18,734 bases of DNA from an uncultured Bacilli bacterium (GTDB lineage: Bacteria > Bacillota_I > Bacilli_A > RF39 > UBA660): positions 1-18,734 of the forward strand of contig CALVKC010000014.1 of NCBI GenBank assembly GCA_944332505.1. The letters run 5' to 3'. Below, in pieces: positions 13,452-18,692 of the stretch. The position numbers and the translations under genes are program-made. Each line of letters opens with the position of its first letter. The first letter of the stretch is position 1. A model generated the notes under the pieces. It worked only from the letters and a program-made list of their open reading frames with translations. It was not told where the DNA came from and ran no database searches.

Positions 13452-14249
13452 TTAACAAAGATATTCTAATGATTTTGGATATTTTATCGTTATAATTGTA
13501 CATTCTAGACCATCATCCATAGTTATTGGTTGATATTCAAATCTTAATTTAATATCATCTTCTGAATATATAGTATCGCTATAAATATAAGACCATCCTA
13601 ATTGCCAACCATATGGAGTCTTTGGTAATTCTAAAAAGTCATACATTTCATTTAAACAAACATATCCATCTTCGGCTAAACAATCATTTAAATGTTGTTC
13701 TGCTTCTTTTACATCTTTTAATGTTGATTCAAAATATCTCATAGATTGATAATCAAAGAATAATTGTTTATCTTTATCTAATTCCATATTTTTATCAAAC
13801 TTAGATTTGATGATTTCATGTTCGAAATCCACTACTTTTGGATCGTCTGGATACTGTTCTTGTATCTTTTTTCTATATTCTTTATAAGTATTATCTAATA
13901 ATGCATAAGCAGATATTAAAGATGTCTGCGTACGTTTATTTAGATGATGAATACCAAATATACATAAAACAGTTGATAATCCAGAAACTGCTACAGGAAT
14001 ATATTGTTTCCAAGTATAATATAAAATATCTTTTTTAGTAAATTTTGGTGGAATTGCAACTGTATATGGGTTATTATCAGCATAAACTTTTTCATGTTTT
14101 GTTAATTCCACTGTTTTGTCTTCGATTATTTTTACAGCTTTAATTGTAGAATTAATTGTCAATCCGGTTGTAATACCAACCCCAATTATACTTATTCCTG
14201 TTAAAATTGCAGATGAATGTTTTTCAATAAACTTTTGTAAATTATTCAT
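13452..14249 (-). CDS. DUF6353 family membrane protein, paralogue 3 (265 aa)
   Basis: The most diverged of the three copies. KHSSAILTGISIIGVGITTG gives membrane helix 1 (about 12-32), and YIPVAVSGLSTVLCIFGI gives helix 2 (about 83-100). It keeps a variant of the alanine-rich segment (TSLISAYALLD), a YKEYRKKI helix and the C-terminal NEMYDFLELPKTPYGWQLGW, which aligns with NEVYDMLGIPRTQAGQVVGW of paralogue 1. The region between the helices is longer (PYTVAIPPKFTKKD). Function unknown. The ATG follows AAAGGAG by seven bases. It is downstream of a hairpin and shares a transcript with the 14311-14490 gene. Confidence 0.83.
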   Translation of the reverse strand: MNNLQKFIEKHSSAILTGISIIGVGITTGLTINSTIKAVKIIEDKTVELTKHEKVYADNNPYTVAIPPKFTKKDILYYTWKQYIPVAVSGLSTVLCIFGIHHLNKRTQTSLISAYALLDNTYKEYRKKIQEQYPDDPKVVDFEHEIIKSKFDKNMELDKDKQLFFDYQSMRYFESTLKDVKEAEQHLNDCLAEDGYVCLNEMYDFLELPKTPYGWQLGWSYIYSDTIYSEDDIKLRFEYQPITMDDGLECTIITIKYPKSLEYLC

Positions 14250-14286
14250 GTTTACTCTCCTTTCTAAATATAATATTTATAAAAAC

Positions 14287-14315
14287 AATAGAAGTACCTG
14301 TTTGATACTTCTATT
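14287..14315 (-). terminator. Ten-base-pair stem-loop spanning the stop of the 14311-14490 gene
   Basis: AATAGAAGTA pairs perfectly with TACTTCTATT around a 9-nt loop, followed by GTTTTTATAAAT. The TAG stop of the upstream gene sits in the 5' arm, so a ribosome terminating there would cover the stem. This could couple translation to termination. Confidence 0.8.
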
Positions 14316-14490
14316 TATTCTTATCTTTTTTCTTTGAGATAATCTTTTTAATTATCCATGCTATTATAAGTACACATACAATAACATCACCAAATATAAT
14401 TATGAAACCAGCTCCGAATATACTAATAACGAATGCTGTTATCAATATTAATATAACTAATGTTATTAATAATACTAAAAATAAAAACAT
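14311..14490 (-). CDS. Very hydrophobic small membrane protein (59 aa)
   Basis: It begins MFLFLVLLITLVILILITAF and has two membrane helices (about 2-23 and 26-48) with a single Asp between hydrophobic stretches. It ends in a strongly basic tail (KKIISKKKDKNK). The basic tail predicts a cytoplasmic C-terminus, and the hairpin topology resembles small phage membrane proteins such as holin-like or exclusion proteins, but this is only topology. The ATG follows AGGAGG by nine bases, behind promoter copy 5. No family recognised. Confidence 0.75.
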   Translation of the reverse strand: MFLFLVLLITLVILILITAFVISIFGAGFIIIFGDVIVCVLIIAWIIKKIISKKKDKNK

Positions 14491-14506
14491 ATAAATTACC
14501 TCCTAT

Positions 14507-14536
14507 CTTTCTATTATAGGGATTGTTTATTACGCG
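14507..14536 (-). promoter_or_regulatory. Conserved phage promoter, copy 5
   Basis: Minus strand: CGCG at 14536-14533, 14-nt spacer TAATAAACAATCCC, TATAAT at 14518-14513, AGAAAG. It lies between the terminator of the 14585-14953 gene and the small membrane gene it drives, so it starts a clearly separate transcription unit. Confidence 0.88.
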
Positions 14537-14553
14537 TTATTTAAAAACAAATA

Positions 14554-14571
14554 GGAGAACAAACGTTCTCC
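14554..14571 (-). terminator. Intrinsic terminator after the 14585-14953 gene
   Basis: GGAGAAC pairs perfectly with GTTCTCC around GTTT, followed by TATTTGTTTTT, 13 bases after the stop codon. Promoter copy 5 follows within 20 bases, so the upstream unit ends here. Confidence 0.82.
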
Positions 14572-14584
14572 ATTACAAGGACTC

Positions 14585-14953
14585 TTATTTTTTAAACAAC
14601 TTAGGCATAAAATTACTTAATATACCTCTACCCATAGTGCTAGTCATTGTTGATTCTTTATCGAAATCAAATGATTTAATTGTAAAATAAACGCAACCTA
14701 TAAAGTTTATACTAAAAGTTCCGATAGTAATTAGATTACGAATGAATTCGTTTTTCTTGTCAATCTCGAATTGCATATTCTTAATTTCTCTGTCGTTTCT
14801 TAATTGCTCAAGTTTTAGAAGTTCGTTTCTAATCTTATCGCGTTCCTCTAATTTAATCTCATAGTTATCGTCATTTTCTCCGATACTTTTGATCTCTTTT
14901 TGAATCTCATCATAATTAGCCCATATGGCTTCTCTTATGTTTCTTTCTTCCAT
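14585..14953 (-). CDS. Coiled-coil membrane protein of unknown function (122 aa)
   Basis: A long charged helix (about 5-70, including EIKLEERDKIRNELLKLEQL and DREIKNMQFEIDKKNE) leads into one membrane helix (about 72-94, LITIGTFSINFIGCVYFTI). A C-terminal segment follows (SFDFDKESTMTSTMGRGILS, ending PKLFKK). I recall the TSTxGRGIL tail with an LITIGT membrane start from other Firmicutes phages, function unknown. The coiled coil suggests oligomers at the membrane. Ribosome site AGGAGG. Promoter copy 6 lies just upstream, inside the end of the preceding gene. Confidence 0.82.
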   Translation of the reverse strand: MEERNIREAIWANYDEIQKEIKSIGENDDNYEIKLEERDKIRNELLKLEQLRNDREIKNMQFEIDKKNEFIRNLITIGTFSINFIGCVYFTIKSFDFDKESTMTSTMGRGILSNFMPKLFKK

Positions 14954-14992
14954 ATTTTATACCTCCTAAAAATTTAATGTGACAAATAATGC

Positions 14993-15022
14993 CCTTCTAT
15001 TATAGGACATCTTCTTCACGCG
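14993..15022 (-). promoter_or_regulatory. Conserved phage promoter, copy 6 (inside a coding region)
   Basis: Minus strand: CGCG at 15022-15019, 14-nt spacer TGAAGAAGATGTCC, TATAAT at 15004-14999, AGAAGG. It is the most diverged spacer. It lies within the last eight codons of the 15000-15227 gene, whose TAA stop is part of TATAAT. No hairpin separates the two, so the promoter replaces a junction. It drives the 14585-14953 gene with a longer leader than the others. Confidence 0.75.
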
Positions 15023-15227
15023 AAATATCTGCGTCATGTGATACTAAAAATGTTACTTTATCAATTTCTGAATCAGCTATATGCTCATCTAGAATCGTAA
15101 CCCTACACATTTTTGTTTTTGGATCGATTTGAATAACTCCTTTTATCGATCTATTTTGTTCTTTTGCAAAATTTAAGACCCAACCTAATATTAAGCCAAA
15201 AATAAAAGAAACAATAATTAAAAGCAT
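15000..15227 (-). CDS. Membrane-anchored small protein (75 aa)
   Basis: An N-terminal membrane helix (about 1-21, MLLIIVSFIFGLILGWVLNF) is followed by a strand-rich cytoplasmic-type domain (SIKGVIQIDPKTKMCRVTIL, DKVTFLVSHDADIS). The ATG at 15227 is eight bases from GGAG. The ATG two codons earlier (15233) is too close. Unrecognised, though membrane-anchored phage proteins of this size with a DPKTKMCRV-like strand seem familiar. It has no promoter of its own and follows the hairpin at 15260-15288. Its last codons double as promoter copy 6. Confidence 0.75.
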   Translation of the reverse strand: MLLIIVSFIFGLILGWVLNFAKEQNRSIKGVIQIDPKTKMCRVTILDEHIADSEIDKVTFLVSHDADISREEDVL

Positions 15228-15259
15228 AGACATCTCTCCTTTCTAAATATTTCTATAAA

Positions 15260-15288
15260 AACCAAAAGGATTTGAAATCCGATTGGTT
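15260..15288 (-). terminator. Stem-loop at the end of the 15287-15505 gene
   Basis: AACCAA/TTGGTT and GGATT/AATCC form a two-part stem with a 2x2 internal loop and a TCA apex, followed by TTTATAG. It touches the TAA stop. The short T tract and the promoterless gene downstream suggest partial termination. Confidence 0.65.
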
Positions 15289-15505
15289 AGTCAACTATAA
15301 CATTTTCTTTTGCGAATATTACTGGTAAACCGAATAATAAAGTTATTATCAATACTGTAATATCTCCTGTTAGTTTTAATGTAACAAGACCTATTAATAT
15401 TAATAAACTTCCATATAGTTTATTCCTAAATAATTCGTGTTCTGTTAATCTTTTAACTCCCATCATAAATTTTCTAAATCCTTTGTTTCTTCCTAATTTT
15501 TTCAT
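15287..15505 (-). CDS. Small two-helix membrane protein (72 aa)
   Basis: A strongly basic N-terminus (KKLGRNKGFRKFMMGVKRL, about 2-20) is followed by two membrane helices (about 31-46, YGSLLILIGLVTLKL, and 48-65, DITVLIITLLFGLPVIFA) separated by TGD, ending KENVIVD. By the positive-inside rule both termini are likely cytoplasmic. The ATG is nine bases after GGAG. First gene behind promoter copy 7. No family recognised. Topology alone would also fit a holin or an exclusion protein. Confidence 0.78.
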   Translation of the reverse strand: MKKLGRNKGFRKFMMGVKRLTEHELFRNKLYGSLLILIGLVTLKLTGDITVLIITLLFGLPVIFAKENVIVD

Positions 15506-15526
15506 TTGACATTTCTCCTTTCATAT

Positions 15527-15556
15527 CTTTCTATTATAGCATATGTTCATTACGCG
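15527..15556 (-). promoter_or_regulatory. Conserved phage promoter, copy 7
   Basis: Minus strand: CGCG at 15556-15553, 14-nt spacer TAATGAACATATGC, TATAAT at 15538-15533, AGAAAG. The spacer is identical to that of copy 9 and includes a TG one base before TATAAT, an extended -10. It drives the 15287-15505 gene. Confidence 0.9.
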
Positions 15557-15564
15557 AAGAAAGA

Positions 15565-15582
15565 ATAGAGCCTAAGCTCTAT
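15565..15582 (-). terminator. Hairpin with the stop codon in its loop
   Basis: ATAGAGC and GCTCTAT pair perfectly around TTAG, followed by TCTTTCTT. The TAG stop of the 15572-15826 gene is in the loop. Promoter copy 7 begins within ten bases downstream. Confidence 0.7.
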
Positions 15583-15826
15583 CTACTAGTTTATCTAGTT
15601 TATTGTTAATATCAGTAATTGTATTAACTAAGTAATCGTTTTGCTCAGCTTCATGAATTAGAATTTCTTTATAAGCATTTACCATTTTGAAAATACGTTT
15701 GTACATCAACAAAGATTCATCATCCCAATCAGTTATCTCTTCTTGAGATAAAATGTCTTTCATTAATTTTTCAACATCCTCATATTCTTTGATAAAATTC
15801 TCAACTAATTCTTTTTGAGTTTTCAT
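15572..15826 (-). CDS. Small acidic helical protein (84 aa)
   Basis: All-helical and soluble, from MKTQKELVENFIKEYEDVEK to DINNKLDKLVDRA. It contains a Trp-Asp segment (EITDWDDESLLMYKRIFKMV). No membrane helix and no recognised family. The ATG at 15826 follows AAGGAGG by eight bases. The 16 extra codons further upstream would come from the promoter region. First and only gene of promoter copy 8. Ends in a hairpin loop just before promoter copy 7. Confidence 0.77.
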   Translation of the reverse strand: MKTQKELVENFIKEYEDVEKLMKDILSQEEITDWDDESLLMYKRIFKMVNAYKEILIHEAEQNDYLVNTITDINNKLDKLVDRA

Positions 15827-15847
15827 AATAATTACCTCCTTAAATAT

Positions 15848-15877
15848 CTTTCTATTATAGCCTATGTTGATCACGCG
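15848..15877 (-). promoter_or_regulatory. Conserved phage promoter, copy 8
   Basis: Minus strand: CGCG at 15877-15874, 14-nt spacer TGATCAACATAGGC, TATAAT at 15859-15854, AGAAAGATATTTAAGGAGG. From the -10 box to the ribosome site it is identical to copy 9, so the two look recently duplicated. Confidence 0.9.
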
Positions 15878-15882
15878 AAAAA

Positions 15883-15904
15883 ATATAGAGCATTTGCCCT
15901 ATAT
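15883..15904 (-). terminator. Intrinsic terminator overlapping the stop of the 15899-16168 gene
   Basis: ATATAGGGC and GCTCTATAT pair over nine positions (one G-T) around AAAT, followed directly by TTTTTT. The TAG stop lies in the 5' arm. Promoter copy 8 follows within six bases. Confidence 0.82.
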
Positions 15905-16168
15905 ACGTTCGATGTGCATAACATCTTCCCTATCTTTAATTACGAGACGATATTTATTATCAACACAATATTTCAGAATTGTTACCCATTGTTTCTTTGT
16001 GACTTCTATTTCAATTAACCATAAATCATGTTTACCACTAAATTGATATCCACTTAATTCTAATTTATCAATTTCTAATGATCTAAACATTTTCAAAGTT
16101 GTTAATAAATCACACTCCTTTACTACAAATGATTTTTCTGAACTTGTAAATTTGTCAATAATGTTCAT
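15899..16168 (-). CDS. Small soluble phage protein (89 aa), first gene of the early region
   Basis: A mixed alpha/beta protein without membrane segments. An N-terminal helical part (DLLTTLKMFRSLEI) is followed by strands (KLELSGYQF, HDLWLIEIEV), a helix (KKQWVTILKYC) and a final strand (YRLVIKDRED). The family is not recognised. The ATG lies 11 bases after AAGGAGG. It is the first gene after the non-coding gap and the lysis terminator, behind promoter copy 9, so it may be among the earliest expressed. Small first genes of this kind often target host functions, but nothing in the sequence shows that. Confidence 0.78.
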   Translation of the reverse strand: MNIIDKFTSSEKSFVVKECDLLTTLKMFRSLEIDKLELSGYQFSGKHDLWLIEIEVTKKQWVTILKYCVDNKYRLVIKDREDVMHIERI

Positions 16169-16190
16169 TTTATAATACCTCCTTAAATAT

Positions 16191-16220
16191 CTTTCTATTA
16201 TAGCATATGTTCATTACACG
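16191..16220 (-). promoter_or_regulatory. Conserved phage promoter, copy 9 (most upstream)
   Basis: Minus strand: CGTG (CGCG in most copies) at 16220-16217, 14-nt spacer TAATGAACATATGC, TATAAT at 16202-16197, AGAAAG. It is the first promoter after the late-region terminator and drives the 15899-16168 gene. Confidence 0.88.
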
Positions 16221-16468
16221 AATTGTTTTTCAAAAATTCACCCCTGGGCAATTTTTTGGACTAAAATATCAATTTTATAGAAAAAATGACTAAATATAGG
16301 CTAAAAATAGGCCCAAAAATGGTCAAATCGCCGTATACGTACGAGGATCGATTCTAATCAAAAATACCCCTTTCATAAACAAGTTATATTCCTAAAAAAT
16401 AAAAACGGCTTAAAATCGATTCTCATGCGTCGTTTTTCTGACGATTTGAAGAAAAATGGAAAAATAAG
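16221..16468 (-). other. Non-coding gap: candidate origin or control region
   Basis: No gene is credible here. It lies between the terminator of the lysis genes and the first early promoter. It holds overlapping palindromes around 16331-16343 (GTATAC, CGTATACG, TACGTA, CGTACG), a direct repeat ATCGATTCT at 16347-16355 and 16415-16423, and an inverted pair AAAAACG/CGTTTTT at 16401-16407 and 16431-16437 that encloses the second repeat. It also holds A-rich stretches and a C-rich CACCCCTGGGC at 16239-16249. These are features of replication origins, packaging sites or regulator-binding regions. Which one cannot be decided from sequence alone. Confidence 0.45.
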
Positions 16469-16491
16469 AGGATATGCCCGAAAGCATACCT
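16469..16491 (-). terminator. Terminator of the lysis genes
   Basis: Minus strand GGTATGCT and GGCATATCC pair, with wobbles, around TTCG, a UUCG-type apex, and are followed by CTTATTTTT. It lies 13 bases after the endolysin stop. It closes the late transcript before the early promoters. Confidence 0.8.
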
Positions 16492-16504
16492 ATTTTGAAT
16501 TATT

Positions 16505-17680
16505 TTATCTATAGATCTTTAACTTTTGACCTATAGTTATTAAATTAACATTATTGATTCCATTATCTTTTGCTATCTTATCAACAGTTGTTCCAAATTG
16601 TTGAGCTATTTCAGATAAAGTATCACCAGATTTAACTATATATGTTTCGTATACTGGTTGCTGTGGTTGGTCTGTATATATCTTTAATACTTGACCTGGA
16701 TGAATTAAATTAGGATTACTAATATTATTGTCGGCAGCTATCTTTTGATAAGACACTCCAAACTTAGAACCGATACCAGATAAAGTATCACCAGATTTAA
16801 CTGTATATGTTTGATAAGAATGTGCAGAGTTAGATTGATTTGAACCTCCATATATTTTTAATACTTGACCTGGATGAATAATGTTTGGATTTGCTATTCC
16901 ATTATCAGCAGCTATTTTTTGATATGTGGTTCCAAATTTAGCAGCTATACCAGATAAAGTATCACCAGATTGAACAGTATATGTCTGATAAGATTCAGAA
17001 GGTTGTTCTACTGGTGCAGATGGTTTTGGGTTTGATGGAGTAACTACTCCTGAACCAGAACCAAGATATTTATCCCATGCTGTAGCATCTCCATAAAATA
17101 CATCTAAATCAAGATTTCCATTCCATCCATTTAATCTACCTGTTGATGTCCATTGCCATAACGCCATTGTTGACCAATATTTGATAGAAGGCATATTTCC
17201 AGCTTTAGACATATCATAATTATAGTCTGGAAGATTGTCTCTATATTTTGCTACCCATATTCCATAATTAGCATTAGCAACTGAAGACCAGTCATGTCTA
17301 TTTACAACACTTTCAGACATATATATCATGGGTTTACATCCATAAGCTTCTTCTACTCTTTGAAGCCATTCTAATGCCCATGGAACATTATCGGTAATAT
17401 TGTCCTCCCAATCTAACACTGGAATTGCTTTACCTATATATCCACGAGTATTTTGTATAAACCAATCTGCTTCTTGTTGAGCAGTGTTATCTGAGTTATT
17501 AGCAAAATGATAGACCCCTAACTTCTTTCCTAAACTTAACGCTTGTTGAAAGAAAGTATCGCATGATGGATCTACATATGATTTACCCTCAGTTGCTTTT
17601 ATTATTACAAAATCACAATCTATTTTGCTTAAATCTAATCCTCTTTGATGATTTGAAATGTCAATTCCTTTTAAACTCAT
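16505..17680 (-). CDS. Endolysin: GH25 lysozyme with three LysM repeats
   Basis: A 391-aa muramidase. The GH25 catalytic domain (about 1-205) shows GIDISNHQ with D7, IIKATEG, GVYHFA, VLDWED with D90 and E92 as the expected catalytic acids, IYMSE, YGIWVAKY, and LWQWTSTGRLNG with LDLDVFYG at its end. A Ser/Pro linker (210-229) leads to three LysM repeats (about 232-277, 290-335, 346-390), each starting YxVxSGDTLSxI and ending KIY, which bind peptidoglycan. It cuts the MurNAc-GlcNAc bond to release phage. There is no signal peptide, so export depends on the holin upstream. Repeats 1 and 2 are the most alike, suggesting duplication. The ATG follows AAAGGAG, which lies inside the end of the preceding gene. 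Confidence 0.96.
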   Translation of the reverse strand: MSLKGIDISNHQRGLDLSKIDCDFVIIKATEGKSYVDPSCDTFFQQALSLGKKLGVYHFANNSDNTAQQEADWFIQNTRGYIGKAIPVLDWEDNITDNVPWALEWLQRVEEAYGCKPMIYMSESVVNRHDWSSVANANYGIWVAKYRDNLPDYNYDMSKAGNMPSIKYWSTMALWQWTSTGRLNGWNGNLDLDVFYGDATAWDKYLGSGSGVVTPSNPKPSAPVEQPSESYQTYTVQSGDTLSGIAAKFGTTYQKIAADNGIANPNIIHPGQVLKIYGGSNQSNSAHSYQTYTVKSGDTLSGIGSKFGVSYQKIAADNNISNPNLIHPGQVLKIYTDQPQQPVYETYIVKSGDTLSEIAQQFGTTVDKIAKDNGINNVNLITIGQKLKIYR

Positions 17681-17683
17681 AGT

Positions 17684-18088
17684 TTATTCTCCTTTCTGAT
17701 TGTTGATACAATCTTTTTTGTACTTTTCTTTTAACATTTGATAGTATAAACTAACATTAGGCTTTGAATCATCTATTCTTATTTTCATTAATTCTTCATA
17801 TTTTTTCTTTCTAGCACCATTACCCTTATTAGCGGCGTATGCTACAAAGACTCCTTCAATAGTATTACGTTGATCAGTAGTTATATAACCTTGTAACATA
17901 ATTTCACTATAATATCTGTCAATCATATAACCTAATATTTCTTTTATACCCAATGTAGTAGCACTCTGCTCTATTTTAATATCTTTTCTTTCTGTTCTTT
18001 CTTCTTTAAGAAGCCAAACTAAATATCCTAATAATACTGGAAGTATTATATACATAATTTTAATTATGACATCAATTACTGTTGACAT
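17684..18088 (-). CDS. Membrane-anchored protein of the lysis cassette (134 aa)
   Basis: One N-terminal membrane helix (about 7-28, IIKIMYIILPVLLGYLVWLL) is followed by a charged linker (KEERTERKDIK) and a helical cytoplasmic-type domain. Within it, LGIKEILGYMIDRYYSEIML, GYITTDQRNTIEGVFVAY and NKGNGARKKKYEELMKI resemble small phage proteins found next to holins, some annotated as holin-associated or minor structural. The exact role is unknown. A helper, second holin or antiholin is plausible. Its start overlaps the end of the holin gene by 17 bases, and its stop lies three bases before the endolysin ATG. GAGGA lies 11 bases before the ATG. Confidence 0.75.
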   Translation of the reverse strand: MSTVIDVIIKIMYIILPVLLGYLVWLLKEERTERKDIKIEQSATTLGIKEILGYMIDRYYSEIMLQGYITTDQRNTIEGVFVAYAANKGNGARKKKYEELMKIRIDDSKPNVSLYYQMLKEKYKKDCINNQKGE

Positions 18089-18362
18089 TTGTATTACTAT
18101 CCTCTTTTCTTTCTATAAATTTTGTAAATGCTTGATGTAAACCAGTTGATGCTAATCCCATTAGTCCACCATATACTATTGATTCTACTGATAAACCACT
18201 TACTATACAATTTAATATTGCACCTAATACTGCTAATACGCATGGTATATCGTTATTATTTAACCATTTCATAAAACTTGCATGTTTAATTATATATCCA
18301 ACTATTAAACAAGCAAGAACTACAACTAATACAAAGTGTTCTGTAACTACTGAAAAATCCAT
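18072..18362 (-). CDS. Phage holin (Hol44-like, superfamily V type)
   Basis: A 96-aa protein with about three hydrophobic segments: 9-26 (HFVLVVVLACLIVGYIIK), 40-57 (PCVLAVLGAILNCIVSGL) and 60-76 (ESIVYGGLMGLASTGLH). A charged tail follows (KFIERKEDSNTN). Size, spacing and the GGLxGLASTGLHQ segment fit the Hol44-like holins of Firmicutes phages. It would assemble holes in the membrane to release the GH25 endolysin encoded two genes downstream. The ATG follows AAGGAGG by nine bases. The family call is by pattern, not search. The position next to the lysin supports it. Confidence 0.85.
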   Translation of the reverse strand: MDFSVVTEHFVLVVVLACLIVGYIIKHASFMKWLNNNDIPCVLAVLGAILNCIVSGLSVESIVYGGLMGLASTGLHQAFTKFIERKEDSNTNVNSN

Positions 18363-18383
18363 TTTGAAGTTCCTCCTTTTTTA

Positions 18384-18677
18384 TTATAATTTTGATAATG
18401 CTAATAAAATATAATTATCTTTTAAACCTTCGTCAGTTATAACGTCTCTAACTTGAGTCATTTTAAATAAGCCCGTATCTATTTCTATATTTTCTGTAAC
18501 AGGTTCCTCTTGCCCTTCTTCTGATTCTACTGGAGCTTGTTGGATTTCAACCTGTTTAAATAGTATATAATCATTTACTTCTATCTTATGTTCTTCGTCT
18601 TTAACTATTATGTAATCGTTTTCATTAAATTGATTGAAATTTGAAGTAGTTAATTTTATTTCATGCGTCTTTACCAT
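18384..18677 (-). CDS. Possible DUF3850/ASCH-like small protein (97 aa)
   Basis: It starts MVKTHEIKLTTSNFNQFNEN. It contains YIIVKDEEHKIEVNDYILFK, a Glu-rich insertion (PVESEEGQEEPVTENIEI) and a C-terminal KMTQVRDVITDEGLKDNYIL. The order HEIK, then a KxEVxDYI strand, then a VRDVITxxGLxxNYIL end, is like DUF3850 proteins, which have the PUA/ASCH fold and are thought to bind RNA or modified nucleotides. The match is from memory and partial, and the acidic insert is unusual. The ribosome site AAGGAGGTGAT is a full-length match to the 16S rRNA tail. First complete gene of the lysis group. Confidence 0.6.
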   Translation of the reverse strand: MVKTHEIKLTTSNFNQFNENDYIIVKDEEHKIEVNDYILFKQVEIQQAPVESEEGQEEPVTENIEIDTGLFKMTQVRDVITDEGLKDNYILLALSKL

Positions 18678-18692
18678 TTGATAATCACCTCC

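Noticed and set aside
353..16220. The repeated 30-base elements as a CRISPR array or attachment sites
   Set aside because: They are spread over 16 kb, always at gene starts and in one orientation, each with TATAAT at a fixed place. That fits promoters and not arrays or recombination sites.
16231..16330. tRNA or small structured RNA in the non-coding gap
   Set aside because: No cloverleaf, anticodon arm or conserved T-loop could be traced on either strand; only short palindromes and repeats are visible.
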